From an uncultured Photobacterium sp. (lineage in GTDB: Bacteria; Pseudomonadota; Gammaproteobacteria; Enterobacterales; Vibrionaceae): DNA of 64,000 bases. The notes below the pieces were generated by a model. That model was not told the DNA's origin and did not search any database. It saw only the letters and a list, made by a program, of their open reading frames with translations. Location of the stretch: positions 102,391 through 166,390 of the forward strand of contig NZ_CAMRAN010000003.1 of assembly GCF_947039875.1 (NCBI RefSeq). Direction: 5' to 3'. Below, in pieces: positions 49,402 through 57,212 of this stretch; positions within the stretch are counted from its first letter, which is position 1; the number at the start of each line of letters is the position of its first letter. The position numbers and the translations under genes were made by a program.

Positions 49402-49430
49402 AAAAAAGTCGAGCATAGCTCGACTTTTTT
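49402..49430 (+). terminator. groEL terminator
   Basis: AAAAAAGTCGAGC and GCTCGACTTTTTT pair around ATA. Confidence 0.94.
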
Positions 49431-50224
49431 ATTGCCATTATTTTGTCTTCTTTCATTTATTGTTACCTATCTTATGTGCACAGTTCATTGGGAATATTCC
49501 TCGAAAAGCTGCACAAAAATAAAATCAATTAAAAACAATTACTTATAGTGTTATTAAGTAATAATGTAATATTTTAATAATTAGTGCACCTATTAGCTGT
49601 TTTTTTGATTAAAAGGTGATCGTGTTTTAATGGTTAGGCGTAATTATATTTCTTTATTATAGAGATAGAGCCAAGTGCTTAATAAATTAAAACGGATGAT
49701 GATTGGACTAAGTATATGGATAAAAAATAAAATAAAATGAAGTTCAGCTTTGTATGTTAATTTAATCTTTTTACTGTTTATCGTTATTTAAATTGTTTTA
49801 TGTGTTATTTGATAATTTATTATATTTTTTAACTAAATATATATTTTTGATTAATTAATTCCATTTTGCATTTAAATAATAATATGTTAGTTGTGTTGCT
49901 TTTAGTTGCTAGTGAGGTATTTAGATGAACGGTACAAAATTATATTAAAATTTCATAGTACTGGTTAAAAATGGGGGTAAATGTAATTATTCACAGAGAG
50001 GTAATAGCGACTAAGTTAATACAACATGCTTAAGGATAGTTAACATGGCAAAAAGCCTAAAAAGCTGTACGTGTTTTTTGTTGTTTATAATCAAATATTT
50101 AACTGCCTGTTGAGTTATTAGGTTGGAGTGTTTAAATTAGCACACAAAAAAGCTGATATCATCACGTATCGCTGTACGTACTAGTTGAAATTCGCTCAAC
50201 GGTGACAGTCAATCTTGTCGGCAT
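49431..50224. other. long AT-rich gap between groEL and the 151-aa gene
   Basis: About 800 bases with no convincing gene. A 22-codon frame at 50045-50113 (MAKSLKSCTCFLLFII...) has AGGA eight bases before its ATG and contains one copy of the GCTGTACGT motif. A 7-codon frame near 49924 follows GAGG. Very AT-rich stretches (49730-49880) could bind H-NS-like proteins. Nothing else is supported. Confidence 0.4.
50061..50072 (+). repeat. GCTGTACGT-type motif, copy 1
   Basis: AAAGCTGTACGT, followed by GTTTTTT. The shorter GCTGTACGT recurs at 50171-50179, and GCTGTACGT preceded by T at 27351-27360. Confidence 0.6.
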
Positions 50225-50251
50225 AAAAAAGCCCCTGTAATAAACAGAGGC
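50225..50251 (-). terminator. terminator of the 151-aa gene
   Basis: On the minus strand GCCTCTG and CAGGGGC pair around TTTATTA and are followed by six T. Confidence 0.9.
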
Positions 50252-50283
50252 AATCTAAATATGTATGCGAGAAAAGATAGCTT

Positions 50284-50739
50284 TTACTCGTTAGGTAGAT
50301 GTTCTTGATTTAAAGCAACCCATGCCGCCATAAAGCAAATCACAAATGATTGAATGTAACCTCGTAAATCAACATCACCTTGTACTAGCACATCATCAGC
50401 ATTTGGTTCCATGTTGAATGAAACCTTGCTTTCTTTGATGCTAAAGAAGACACGGCCAATTAAAACAAAATTGTCACCATTATCATCTGGGTTATAGACC
50501 ATTCCTACACCAATTTGATCGTGCTCTGTAATTTGTAAGGCACTAAATGCTAATTTTTCTGCGCCTTCAAAGCCAAAGCCGGCATAACGCTTACCTTGTT
50601 CTGGCTGTTGCAGTAATTGTGAAAGTAGCTGGGTGTAAGTGGTAAGTGCTTCAGCTGGAACGTCATTAGTATTTACCTGCCCCATACTATATGCCTGTTC
50701 ATCTTCTACCATTTCAACGGCATAATTAAAATCAATCAT
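50284..50739 (-). CDS. Conserved-looking hypothetical protein (151 aa)
   Basis: I do not recognise this family. The 151-residue product is acidic (MIDFNYAVEMVEDEQAYSMG start; many Asp/Glu), with mixed alpha/beta character. It has a Gly-rich RYAGFGFEGAEKLAFSAL stretch, a patterned VGMVYNPDDNGDNFVLIGRV strand region and a hydrophobic C-terminal helix (SFVICFMAAWVALNQEHL). No signal peptide is seen. The start follows AAAGGATAAGTA, a good Shine-Dalgarno, and a terminator follows the stop, so it is very probably real. It stands alone among long gaps next to rimK. Confidence 0.75.
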   Translation of the reverse strand: MIDFNYAVEMVEDEQAYSMGQVNTNDVPAEALTTYTQLLSQLLQQPEQGKRYAGFGFEGAEKLAFSALQITEHDQIGVGMVYNPDDNGDNFVLIGRVFFSIKESKVSFNMEPNADDVLVQGDVDLRGYIQSFVICFMAAWVALNQEHLPNE

Positions 50740-51107
50740 TACTTATCCTTTCTTTGTTTTATGAACACTATATGGCTTATACGTTAACGTAATTCGATTG
50801 TACGAGGTAGTACTAATCAACACCTTGATTACTAAGTGTTTTAAAGATCACATTTATTATCGATAACAGTCTTTTTGAGGGCGGTATTGAAGCGGATTTT
50901 TTGAATAATATAGCAATACTGAGTAGTAGCAACATCGCAAACCTAAAGATTTAGTTCGTCGAGTAAAAAGCAAAAAAAGCTGTACGGTTATTTTTTAATT
51001 AATATCAATGACTTATGTAGGTCATTTTCTTTTACAATAAAGCGTTGGAAATGTACACCTTTTAGCTGTTTTGTTTTTAAAAACATGATCGTTATTAGCT
51101 AAATGAT
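50740..51107. other. gap between rimK and the 151-aa gene
   Basis: This AT-rich stretch contains the 10-bp palindrome ACGTTAACGT near 50781, ATCAA/TTGAT repeats near 50817-50831, and one copy of the GCTGTACG motif (50976-50986). It should hold the promoter of the 151-aa gene. No reading frame with a ribosome binding site was found. Confidence 0.4.
50976..50986 (+). repeat. GCTGTACGT-type motif, copy 2
   Basis: AAAGCTGTACG, followed by GTTATTTTTT and preceded by an A-run, like copy 1. Confidence 0.55.
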
Positions 51108-51135
51108 AAAAAAAGCAGCCATGTGAGAGCTGCTT
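51108..51135 (-). terminator. rimK terminator
   Basis: On the minus strand AAGCAGC and GCTGCTT pair across nine bases, followed by a T-run. Confidence 0.87.
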
Positions 51136-51158
51136 ATTAAATTCATAATGACTGTAAT

Positions 51159-52061
51159 TTATTGATTTTGTAGATGACGACGGCTCTTGCCTGCATTTTT
51201 TTCAATATAATCAATGATCATACCTGCAATATCTTTGCCTGTTGCCGCTTCAATACCTTCTAGACCAGGAGAGGAATTTACCTCCATGATCAGTGGTCCG
51301 CGTTTAGAGCGTAATAAATCAACGCCAGCGACACTGAGCCCCATAGCTTTTGCTGCAGCAATAGCCGTTTTACGTTCTTCGGGTGTAATGCGAACTAATG
51401 ATGCGCTACCACCACGGTGTAAGTTTGAACGGAACTCACCTTCTGCTGCTTGACGTTTCATTGAAGCGATAACTTTATCGCCAATCACAAAACAACGAAT
51501 ATCTGCACCGCCAGCTTCTTCTATATATTCTTGAACCATGATGTGAGCTTTTAAGCCCATAAATGCTTCAATAACACTTTCCGCTGCTTTTTGAGTTTCC
51601 GCAAGTACGACCCCAATGCCTTGAGTGCCTTCTAATAGTTTGATAACTAATGGCGCACCGCCAACCATTTTAATCAAGTCCAATACATCATCAGGTTTAC
51701 TTGCAAAACCTGTAATTGGCATGCCAACACCTTGGCGACTCAATAATTGTAATGAACGTAGTTTGTCACGAGAGCGTGAAATCGCAATAGATTGATTTAC
51801 AGAAAACACATCCATCATTTCAAATTGACGTAATACAGCACAACCATAAAAGGTAATGTCTGAGCCAATACGGGGAATGATGGCATCAAAGCCAATAAGA
51901 TCAGTACCTTCAAAATGAATTGATGGTTGAACTGAGTTGATATTCATATAACAGCGAAGGGCATTGATAATAACCGCTTCATGACCTCGTTGTTGACAAG
52001 CCTCACGCAAACGGCGGGTTGAATATAAGTTTGCGTCCTGTGACAAAATGCCAATTTTCAT
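51159..52061 (-). CDS. rimK: Ribosomal protein S6 modification enzyme RimK (ATP-grasp ligase)
   Basis: RimK adds glutamate residues to the C-terminus of ribosomal protein S6 and can make poly-glutamate. The start at 52061 gives 300 residues (E. coli 300) beginning [18 protein letters not shown]. The ATP-grasp domain shows [38 protein letters not shown] and the Mg-binding [14 protein letters not shown] second ATG four codons upstream is possible. The gene stands alone. The 463-base gap upstream carries GCTGTACGT-type motifs. Confidence 0.95.
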   Translation of the reverse strand: MKIGILSQDANLYSTRRLREACQQRGHEAVIINALRCYMNINSVQPSIHFEGTDLIGFDAIIPRIGSDITFYGCAVLRQFEMMDVFSVNQSIAISRSRDKLRSLQLLSRQGVGMPITGFASKPDDVLDLIKMVGGAPLVIKLLEGTQGIGVVLAETQKAAESVIEAFMGLKAHIMVQEYIEEAGGADIRCFVIGDKVIASMKRQAAEGEFRSNLHRGGSASLVRITPEERKTAIAAAKAMGLSVAGVDLLRSKRGPLIMEVNSSPGLEGIEAATGKDIAGMIIDYIEKNAGKSRRHLQNQ

Positions 52062-52279
52062 TGCGATACTCATGTTAGGGAGCGAGTTGGCAGCAGCGAC
52101 GACGTTTGGCGAACGCCTAATACGATAAAGGGCTGCTGTATGAGGCGCGACTATGCACGTAAATCAGTAAAAAATCGAGATCTGCCACGATGATTTTTTT
52201 TAATGGTGAGATGTAATAAAATTAGTAGAAAATTAAAAGTAACATCATGGGCTAATAGTTCTTGAGGTATATAGCTAGT

Positions 52280-52300
52280 AAAGCTGTACAAGCTGTACGT
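52280..52300 (+). repeat. GCTGTACGT-type motif, copies 3 and 4 in tandem
   Basis: AAAGCTGTAC is followed at once by AAGCTGTACGT, so two units lie head to tail. Confidence 0.65.
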
Positions 52301-52389
52301 TTATTATAAAACAATGGGTTACGCCGCTTTATTGTATGGCCCATTATAGGAAAAAAGATAAGGGTATGTTTTTGGTGTTTTTAGCTGGG

Positions 52390-52401
52390 AAAGCTGTACG
52401 T
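52390..52401 (+). repeat. GCTGTACGT-type motif, copy 5
   Basis: AAAGCTGTACGT, identical to copy 1 over 12 bases. Confidence 0.6.
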
Positions 52402-52524
52402 TGTGAGTTTTTCGCTAATATTGAGGTGGGGATTTTGCTGACTCGTAATAACAAGTCAGCATTAATTCGATGCAATAATCAGAGAAATTAGGTGGCGAAG
52501 GACAAGAATATCAATCAATAGCGG

Positions 52525-53547
52525 TTATTCAAGGTGAAGATCGAGTGGGGTTTTGCTGCTTCTACCGCCGATTTCACGGGTTAATGTTGGAACTAAATAG
52601 CCCGAAACATTATTGATTAATCCGGCCATTAAGATACGTGCCTGTTGATCACTGACAAAGAAGTGTGCAGCGCCTTGTACGTGATCCAGTACGTGTAAGT
52701 AGTACGGTAATATTCCAGCATCAAATAAGGCTTCGCTGAGGTCTGTTAGCGCTGTGACGGAGTCATTAACCCCTTTAAGGAGCACACTTTGGTTTAGCAG
52801 GGTAACCTTAGCCTGCTTGAGCTGTGTCATCGCCGAGGTTAGCTGATTATTGATTTCATTGGCATGGTTAATATGGGTCACCATGATAATTTGTAAACGA
52901 CTGCTAGCAAATAACTCACACAGTGCTGGTGTGATGCGATGTGGGATTACAACGGGTAAGCGGCTGTGAATACGCAACCGTTTAATATGTGGAATAGCGG
53001 CAATATGTTCGAGCAACCATGTTAATTCGTGATCTTTTGCCATTAGTGGATCACCACCAGATAAGATCACTTCGTTAATGTGTGGTTGGGTTGCGATGTA
53101 ATCAATACTTTGCTGCCAGACGGTTTTATTGCCTTTGTTATCTTGATAAGGAAAGTGGCGTCGAAAACAATAACGACAATTTACTGCACAACCGCCTTTA
53201 ACGATCATCAACACACGATTGTGATACTTGTGTAATAGCCCAGGAATGGGGTTATCTTGTTCATCAAGAGGATCGGTTGAGTAGCCTGGATGAACCTCAA
53301 ATTCTTGCTCTAGCGGCAGTACTTGGCGCAACAATGGATCGTATGGGTTGCCAACTTCCATTCTTTCGACAAAACTTATAGGAACACGAAGCGCGAATAA
53401 ATTTTTAGCAGCAAGGCCTTTTTGCCAAGGTGTTGGATCAATTTTAAGCCAATTGAGTAGCTTTAAGGGATCAGATATCGCATTAGCTAGATCATTCAGC
53501 CAGTTTTGCTCAACAGATGGCACGTTTCGGGGTATGATATGCGACAT
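52525..53547 (-). CDS. epmB: EF-P (R)-beta-lysine pathway 2,3-aminomutase EpmB
   Basis: EpmB is a radical-SAM, PLP-dependent enzyme that turns L-alpha-lysine into (R)-beta-lysine for EF-P. The start at 53547 gives 340 residues (E. coli 342), beginning MSHIIPRNVPSVEQNW; the frame is open upstream but would run into efp. The radical-SAM cluster site CAVNCRYCFRRHFPY is intact, as are GGDPLMAKDHEL and the PLP-binding region in YYLHVLDHVQGAAHF. It is divergent from efp with 33 bases between starts. Confidence 0.96.
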   Translation of the reverse strand: MSHIIPRNVPSVEQNWLNDLANAISDPLKLLNWLKIDPTPWQKGLAAKNLFALRVPISFVERMEVGNPYDPLLRQVLPLEQEFEVHPGYSTDPLDEQDNPIPGLLHKYHNRVLMIVKGGCAVNCRYCFRRHFPYQDNKGNKTVWQQSIDYIATQPHINEVILSGGDPLMAKDHELTWLLEHIAAIPHIKRLRIHSRLPVVIPHRITPALCELFASSRLQIIMVTHINHANEINNQLTSAMTQLKQAKVTLLNQSVLLKGVNDSVTALTDLSEALFDAGILPYYLHVLDHVQGAAHFFVSDQQARILMAGLINNVSGYLVPTLTREIGGRSSKTPLDLHLE

Positions 53548-53580
53548 TAAATACAACTCGAAGATGTTAAGAGGATTAGA

Positions 53581-54147
53581 ATGGCGTCTTTCAGCACCAA
53601 TGAATTCCGCAGCGGAATGAAAATTATGCTTGATAATGAACCTTGTGTCATTATCGAAAACGAATTTGTTAAACCTGGTAAAGGTCAAGCGTTCAACCGA
53701 GTACGAATCCGTAAACTTATTTCAGGTAAAGTTCTTGAAAAAACGTTTAAATCAGGCGAATCAGTTGAAGCTGCGGACGTAATCGATACTGAACTTGATT
53801 ACCTATACAACGACGGTGAATTCTACCATTTCATGAACAATGAAACATTTGAGCAAATCGCAGCAGACGTTAAAGCTGTTGGTGATAATGCGAAATGGTT
53901 AGTAGAAAACGATGCGTGTACGCTAACGCTTTGGAACGGTAACCCTATCGTTGTTACTCCTCAAAACTTTGTTGAGCTTGAAGTAATAGAGACTGATCCT
54001 GGTCTTAAAGGCGATACTCAAGGTACTGGTGGTAAGCCAGCGACACTAACTACAGGCGCTGTAGTACGTGTTCCTTTATTCATCGCAATTGGCGAAGTTA
54101 TCAAAGTTGATACTCGTTCAGGTGAATACGTAAGCCGTGTGAAGTAA
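53581..54147 (+). CDS. efp: Elongation factor P
   Basis: EF-P rescues ribosomes stalled at polyproline. The 188-residue length matches E. coli. Lys34 in [12 protein letters not shown] is the site modified with beta-lysine by EpmA; EpmB and EpmA genes both lie in the window, so the E. coli-type modification is expected here. The three-domain beta structure is conserved, ending [12 protein letters not shown]. The ATG follows AAGAGGATTAGA. The gene's terminator is interrupted by an IS element. Confidence 0.98.
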   Translation: MASFSTNEFRSGMKIMLDNEPCVIIENEFVKPGKGQAFNRVRIRKLISGKVLEKTFKSGESVEAADVIDTELDYLYNDGEFYHFMNNETFEQIAADVKAVGDNAKWLVENDACTLTLWNGNPIVVTPQNFVELEVIETDPGLKGDTQGTGGKPATLTTGAVVRVPLFIAIGEVIKVDTRSGEYVSRVK

Positions 54148-54163
54148 ATTCATATTGAGCTTT

Positions 54164-54183
54164 AAAAAAGGTCGCTTTGGCGG
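54164..54183 (+). terminator. 5' part of the original efp terminator, disrupted by the IS
   Basis: AAAAAAGGTCGC, loop TTTG and GCGG lie here; the remaining CCTTTTTT lies beyond the IS after the duplicated target (55605-55612). Joined, they make a 12-bp stem with T-run: the efp terminator before insertion. Confidence 0.85.
54174..54183 (+). repeat. IS target-site duplication, left copy
   Basis: GCTTTGGCGG, repeated exactly at 55595-55604 on the other side of the IS. Confidence 0.92.
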
Positions 54184-54187
54184 TAAT

Positions 54188-54216
54188 GCCGTTCACTTAA
54201 GGTGAACGGCTTTTTT
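54188..54216 (+). terminator. terminator formed by the IS left end
   Basis: GCCGTTCAC and GTGAACGGC pair around TTAAG and are followed by six T, reading in the efp direction. It lies within the IS from its fifth base and can replace the broken efp terminator. Confidence 0.85.
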
Positions 54217-55503
54217 CTTTTTAGCGTACCGCTGAGGTCTCGGCTTTACTGTTCTAGGGAATGTTCTTTCCCTTCGACCCTCTAATATCAAGCTTTCAGC
54301 GAGTTGCTGAAAGCTCTTTAATTGTCGAGGGATTGCTCCTGGTGTTGAATAAGGAAGTCCAACAAGTAAAGACGTCATACGCGCAAGACTGCCATTAAAA
54401 CTAAGTTGATAAGGCAAATAATTACCTTTCAAACTAAAGCAAAGTTCCACCATTTGATAACGGATCAAATTATAGGTTAATAATATCCCCCATAACTCTT
54501 GTTTTACGAGTTCAGGTAATCGACTACGTAACGTTAATCGATTACCAAGCATGTATTGCTTTTGCTCTCGATACCCCAACTCTATTTCCCATCGATGACC
54601 ATAAAGTTCTTTAATATCAAGGGCTGGATAACGCATAGCATCAACCATTGAAGTTAATACCTCATACGTTTTACCTTTTATTTTACATCTTACAAGACGA
54701 GCTTTTACTGTTTCAGGCAACGCTGGCCAGAGTTTACGAGATCGAGGATTACTACGAAGAATGACTAATTTATCATTTCGTCCTAACGACTGAATGACTT
54801 CATATTGCGTATTCTTTTTGAGTGGAATTAACCAATGGCGTTCAGTTCCTGTTTGATGCCACTCATTTAAAAGACCCAATGAATAGAACCCCTTATCAAA
54901 CATAGTGACACTATAATCTGGTGTAGTTTCTATCAATTTTTCAGCGATGATCATTTCACTGACTTTATAATCATCGAAAGCACTTCCAGTAATTAAATGG
55001 CTACTGAGTTCCATTTGGCAAACCATTCTTACTTGAGGGTATTGAGTGTCTTTTTGACGCGAAAAAGCTTTATTATTTTGAGGACTATCAGGTGCCCTCC
55101 AAACAACGCCATCAACAGCTAAAAGAGTTAAACCATTCCATTGAGGTAGTTGTGCACTCTCAATCCAAGATGCGGTCATTCGTTCAAAAACAGCTTTCAT
55201 TGCTGGTTCTCCTAATGTTTTTCGACGTTGTGTTAACGCACTAGGAGCAACAAAAGCTTTACCTGTTCTATCTACTATATCCAGTTGATTAACCAAGTCT
55301 TTCATGGGCTTATCGTTATAGATAGCCATACCCACAAGCAGCCAAACCATCGACTCTAGAGTAAGCTTTCGCTTTCTCATCGTCACGGTATCAGTCAATG
55401 TATAAGCTTCATTAATTAACTCTAAAGGTAATAAATCAGCCAGTGTTTCAACTTGATTTGGTTTCCAATCATTAATGATATTTAAGGCTTGTGAGACGTC
55501 CAT
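54193..55503 (-). CDS. IS4-family transposase
   Basis: The transposase cuts and pastes the element with a DDE nuclease. From the ATG at 55503 it is 436 residues. Catalytic residues are D131 (LAVDGV), D203 (TMFDKGFYS) and E308 in the perfect IS4 signature Y(2)R(3)E(6)K (Y301, R304, E308, K315). The C-terminal [10 protein letters not shown] is coded within the left inverted repeat. No frameshift is seen, so it should be active. A hairpin with T-run directly before the ATG probably blocks transcripts entering from frd. Codon use is like that of the host genes by eye. Confidence 0.95.
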   Translation of the reverse strand: MDVSQALNIINDWKPNQVETLADLLPLELINEAYTLTDTVTMRKRKLTLESMVWLLVGMAIYNDKPMKDLVNQLDIVDRTGKAFVAPSALTQRRKTLGEPAMKAVFERMTASWIESAQLPQWNGLTLLAVDGVVWRAPDSPQNNKAFSRQKDTQYPQVRMVCQMELSSHLITGSAFDDYKVSEMIIAEKLIETTPDYSVTMFDKGFYSLGLLNEWHQTGTERHWLIPLKKNTQYEVIQSLGRNDKLVILRSNPRSRKLWPALPETVKARLVRCKIKGKTYEVLTSMVDAMRYPALDIKELYGHRWEIELGYREQKQYMLGNRLTLRSRLPELVKQELWGILLTYNLIRYQMVELCFSLKGNYLPYQLSFNGSLARMTSLLVGLPYSTPGAIPRQLKSFQQLAESLILEGRRERTFPRTVKPRPQRYAKKKKAVHLK

Positions 55504-55536
55504 AAAAAAATCCGAGAATATAAATATTCTCGGATT
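55504..55536 (-). terminator. hairpin with T-run guarding the transposase start
   Basis: On the minus strand AATCCGAGAATAT and ATATTCTCGGATT form a perfect 13-bp stem around TT, followed by T residues and then the transposase ATG. It faces transcripts arriving from frdABCD. Confidence 0.8.
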
Positions 55537-55576
55537 CTTACACACTGCGAGGATCGTTCAACCTAAATATTTAGAT

Positions 55577-55594
55577 CTTAACTGATCGGCATTA
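55577..55594 (-). repeat. IS right inverted repeat
   Basis: CTTAACTGATCGGCATTA, the inverted partner of the left end at 54184-54201 (16 of 18 match). Confidence 0.92.
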
Positions 55595-55604
55595 GCTTTG
55601 GCGG
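55595..55604 (+). repeat. IS target-site duplication, right copy
   Basis: GCTTTGGCGG, the exact partner of 54174-54183. The bases just after it complete the old efp terminator. Confidence 0.92.
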
Positions 55605-55664
55605 CCTTTTTTGTTGGTTGAAATTCAGGGTTATGATGTTTTAAATCTTTAAATAACAGTCATA

Positions 55665-55692
55665 AAAAAAGCACCGCAAGCGGTGCTTTTTT
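55665..55692 (-). terminator. frdABCD terminator (bidirectional)
   Basis: AGCACCG and CGGTGCT pair around CAAG with an A-run and a T-run on either side, 18 bases beyond frdD. Confidence 0.94.
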
Positions 55693-55709
55693 AGATTGTG
55701 TATCAGTGA

Positions 55710-56075
55710 TTATTTAATCATGAACACAAAGATGATTGATAGTGCAGTCACTAAGAACGCAGCAGCGTAACAAGCGATTTTACCTACAACACCGGTATGA
55801 AACTTAAGGTCATGCATACCATGGTGTAGACGGTGCATACCATGCCACATTGGTAGTGATAGGGTTGCAATCACAAATAATGCGCCAATAAAGCTGGTTG
55901 CGAAATCTGCAGCGCGATCGTAGCTAACGGCTTCTGGGCTAATAATACCCAGTGGAACCATGATGCCAAGCACTAAAATAGTGACTGGCGTGATCATTGC
56001 AAACCAAGTACCACCGGCACCAAATAAACTCCACCATACTGGCTCATCGGAACGTTTTGGATGTAAATTAATCAC
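55710..56075 (-). CDS. frdD: Fumarate reductase membrane anchor FrdD
   Basis: FrdD and FrdC anchor the catalytic subunits to the inner membrane and help bind menaquinol. The 121-residue product (E. coli 119) begins [22 protein letters not shown] and has three membrane segments; [16 protein letters not shown] is the conserved His-rich loop. Last gene of frdABCD, ten bases after frdC. Confidence 0.95.
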   Translation of the reverse strand: MINLHPKRSDEPVWWSLFGAGGTWFAMITPVTILVLGIMVPLGIISPEAVSYDRAADFATSFIGALFVIATLSLPMWHGMHRLHHGMHDLKFHTGVVGKIACYAAAFLVTALSIIFVFMIK

Positions 56076-56085
56076 GAGCGGCTCC

Positions 56086-56469
56086 TTAAACTAGCGCTAA
56101 AACAATGGCAGTGATGACAGCAACAACTGCCCACTGTGCAAGAACGATAATTTTCTTATCGAGTTTCTTGCCTTTGATGCGAATTGGCACCACTTGCGGC
56201 ATCATGCTAAAGAACGTTTGTGCGTGGAATAAACTTCCCGCTAACGCAATAATATTTAGAATGATCACAATTGGGTTAGCCATAAAGTTTAGCCAACCTT
56301 GCCATGCTTCAGGACCTTTTACTAAACAACCTAAGCCAAAGGTTAAGCAGATAGTAAAGAAAATTAGCGGTAATACAGTTGCTTCACGCAGCATGTAAAA
56401 ACGGTAGAAAGAACTGTCTTTCCACCAAGTACGCGTCATTTCACGAACGTAAGGTTTACGGTTGCTCAT
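56086..56469 (-). CDS. frdC: Fumarate reductase membrane anchor FrdC
   Basis: FrdC pairs with FrdD in the quinone-binding anchor. The 127-residue product (E. coli 131) begins [38 protein letters not shown] text typical of FrdC, including the quinone-site Glu in LREATVLPL, and has three membrane segments. It follows frdB by two bases, so the genes are translationally coupled. Confidence 0.95.
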   Translation of the reverse strand: MSNRKPYVREMTRTWWKDSSFYRFYMLREATVLPLIFFTICLTFGLGCLVKGPEAWQGWLNFMANPIVIILNIIALAGSLFHAQTFFSMMPQVVPIRIKGKKLDKKIIVLAQWAVVAVITAIVLALV

Positions 56470-56471
56470 CC

Positions 56472-57212
56472 TTATGCCTCCTGAGGCTTCAACATTGCAA
56501 TAACGAAATCTTTTGATGATTCCACTTTGCCTTGGTTTACAGCTGCTGCTGGATCAACACTCTTTGGACATACTTCAGAACAGTAACCCACGAATGTACA
56601 GCCCCATGCACCATTTTCACTGTTGATCAATTCCATACGCTCATGTTGACCATGGTCGCGGCTATCAAGGTTATAACGGTGTGCAAGTGTTAATGCAGCA
56701 GGACCGATAAATTCAGGGTTTAAACCGAATTGTGGGCATGCTGCGTAGCAAAGGCCACAGTTAATACAGCCAGCAAATTGCTTGTACTTTGCCATTTGCT
56801 CTGGTGTCTGAAGGTTAGTGCCGTCTTCAGGCGTACGATCGTTGCCGATAATGTAAGGCTTAATTGCTTCAAGACGCTCAATAAAGGGAGTCATATCGAC
56901 AATTAAATCTTTTTCAATGGCAAAGTTAGCTAATGGTTCGATTTTAACGCCATTAGGATAATCACGCAGGAAGCTCTTACAAGCTAACTTAGGCACGCCA
57001 TTAACCATCATGCCACATGAACCACAGATCGCCATACGGCAAGACCAACGGTAGCTTAGATGCTTATCAAGGTGGTCTTTGATGTAACCAAGCGCATCAA
57101 GTACTGACATCGTTTCATTGAACGGTACTTCAAATGCTTGTAAATACGGTTCTGCATCTGTCGCTGGGTCATAACGCAGAATTTCAACTTTTTGAATGCG
57201 ATTGTCTGACAT
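56472..57212 (-). CDS. frdB: Fumarate reductase iron-sulfur subunit FrdB
   Basis: FrdB carries electrons from quinol to the flavin subunit. The 246-residue product (E. coli 244) holds the [2Fe-2S] ligands in [15 protein letters not shown] with a later LAC, and the [4Fe-4S]/[3Fe-4S] sites in [15 protein letters not shown] and [17 protein letters not shown]. Its start codon overlaps the frdA stop by a base, so the two are coupled. Confidence 0.97.
   Translation of the reverse strand: MSDNRIQKVEILRYDPATDAEPYLQAFEVPFNETMSVLDALGYIKDHLDKHLSYRWSCRMAICGSCGMMVNGVPKLACKSFLRDYPNGVKIEPLANFAIEKDLIVDMTPFIERLEAIKPYIIGNDRTPEDGTNLQTPEQMAKYKQFAGCINCGLCYAACPQFGLNPEFIGPAALTLAHRYNLDSRDHGQHERMELINSENGAWGCTFVGYCSEVCPKSVDPAAAVNQGKVESSKDFVIAMLKPQEA

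Larger units (their letters stand above)
52062..52524. other. gap between epmB and rimK
   Basis: The gap carries three copies of the GCTGTAC motif (52280-52300 and 52390-52401), an inverted repeat TGCTGACT/AGTCAGCA at 52436-52461 that may be a weak epmB terminator, and AATGGG/CCCATT around 52313-52344. A 41-codon frame at 52366-52491 has its AGGG too close to the ATG and no likeness to anything. Confidence 0.4.
54184..55594 (-). mobile_element. Complete IS4-family insertion sequence (1411 bp)
   Basis: The left end TAATGCCGTTCACTTAAG and the reverse complement of the right end, TAATGCCGATCAGTTAAG, agree at 16 of 18 positions and resemble the known IS4 ends. The element is flanked by a perfect 10-bp target duplication and contains one intact transposase gene. 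Undamaged ends and duplication indicate a fairly recent insertion, here into the efp terminator, between efp and frdD. Confidence 0.93.

Noticed and set aside
52366..52491. 41-codon frame in the rimK-epmB gap
   Set aside because: The AGGG lies only one base from the ATG, and the product has no recognisable pattern.
53548..53688. Upstream extension of epmB
   Set aside because: It would overlap efp coding sequence, and family alignment begins at 53547.
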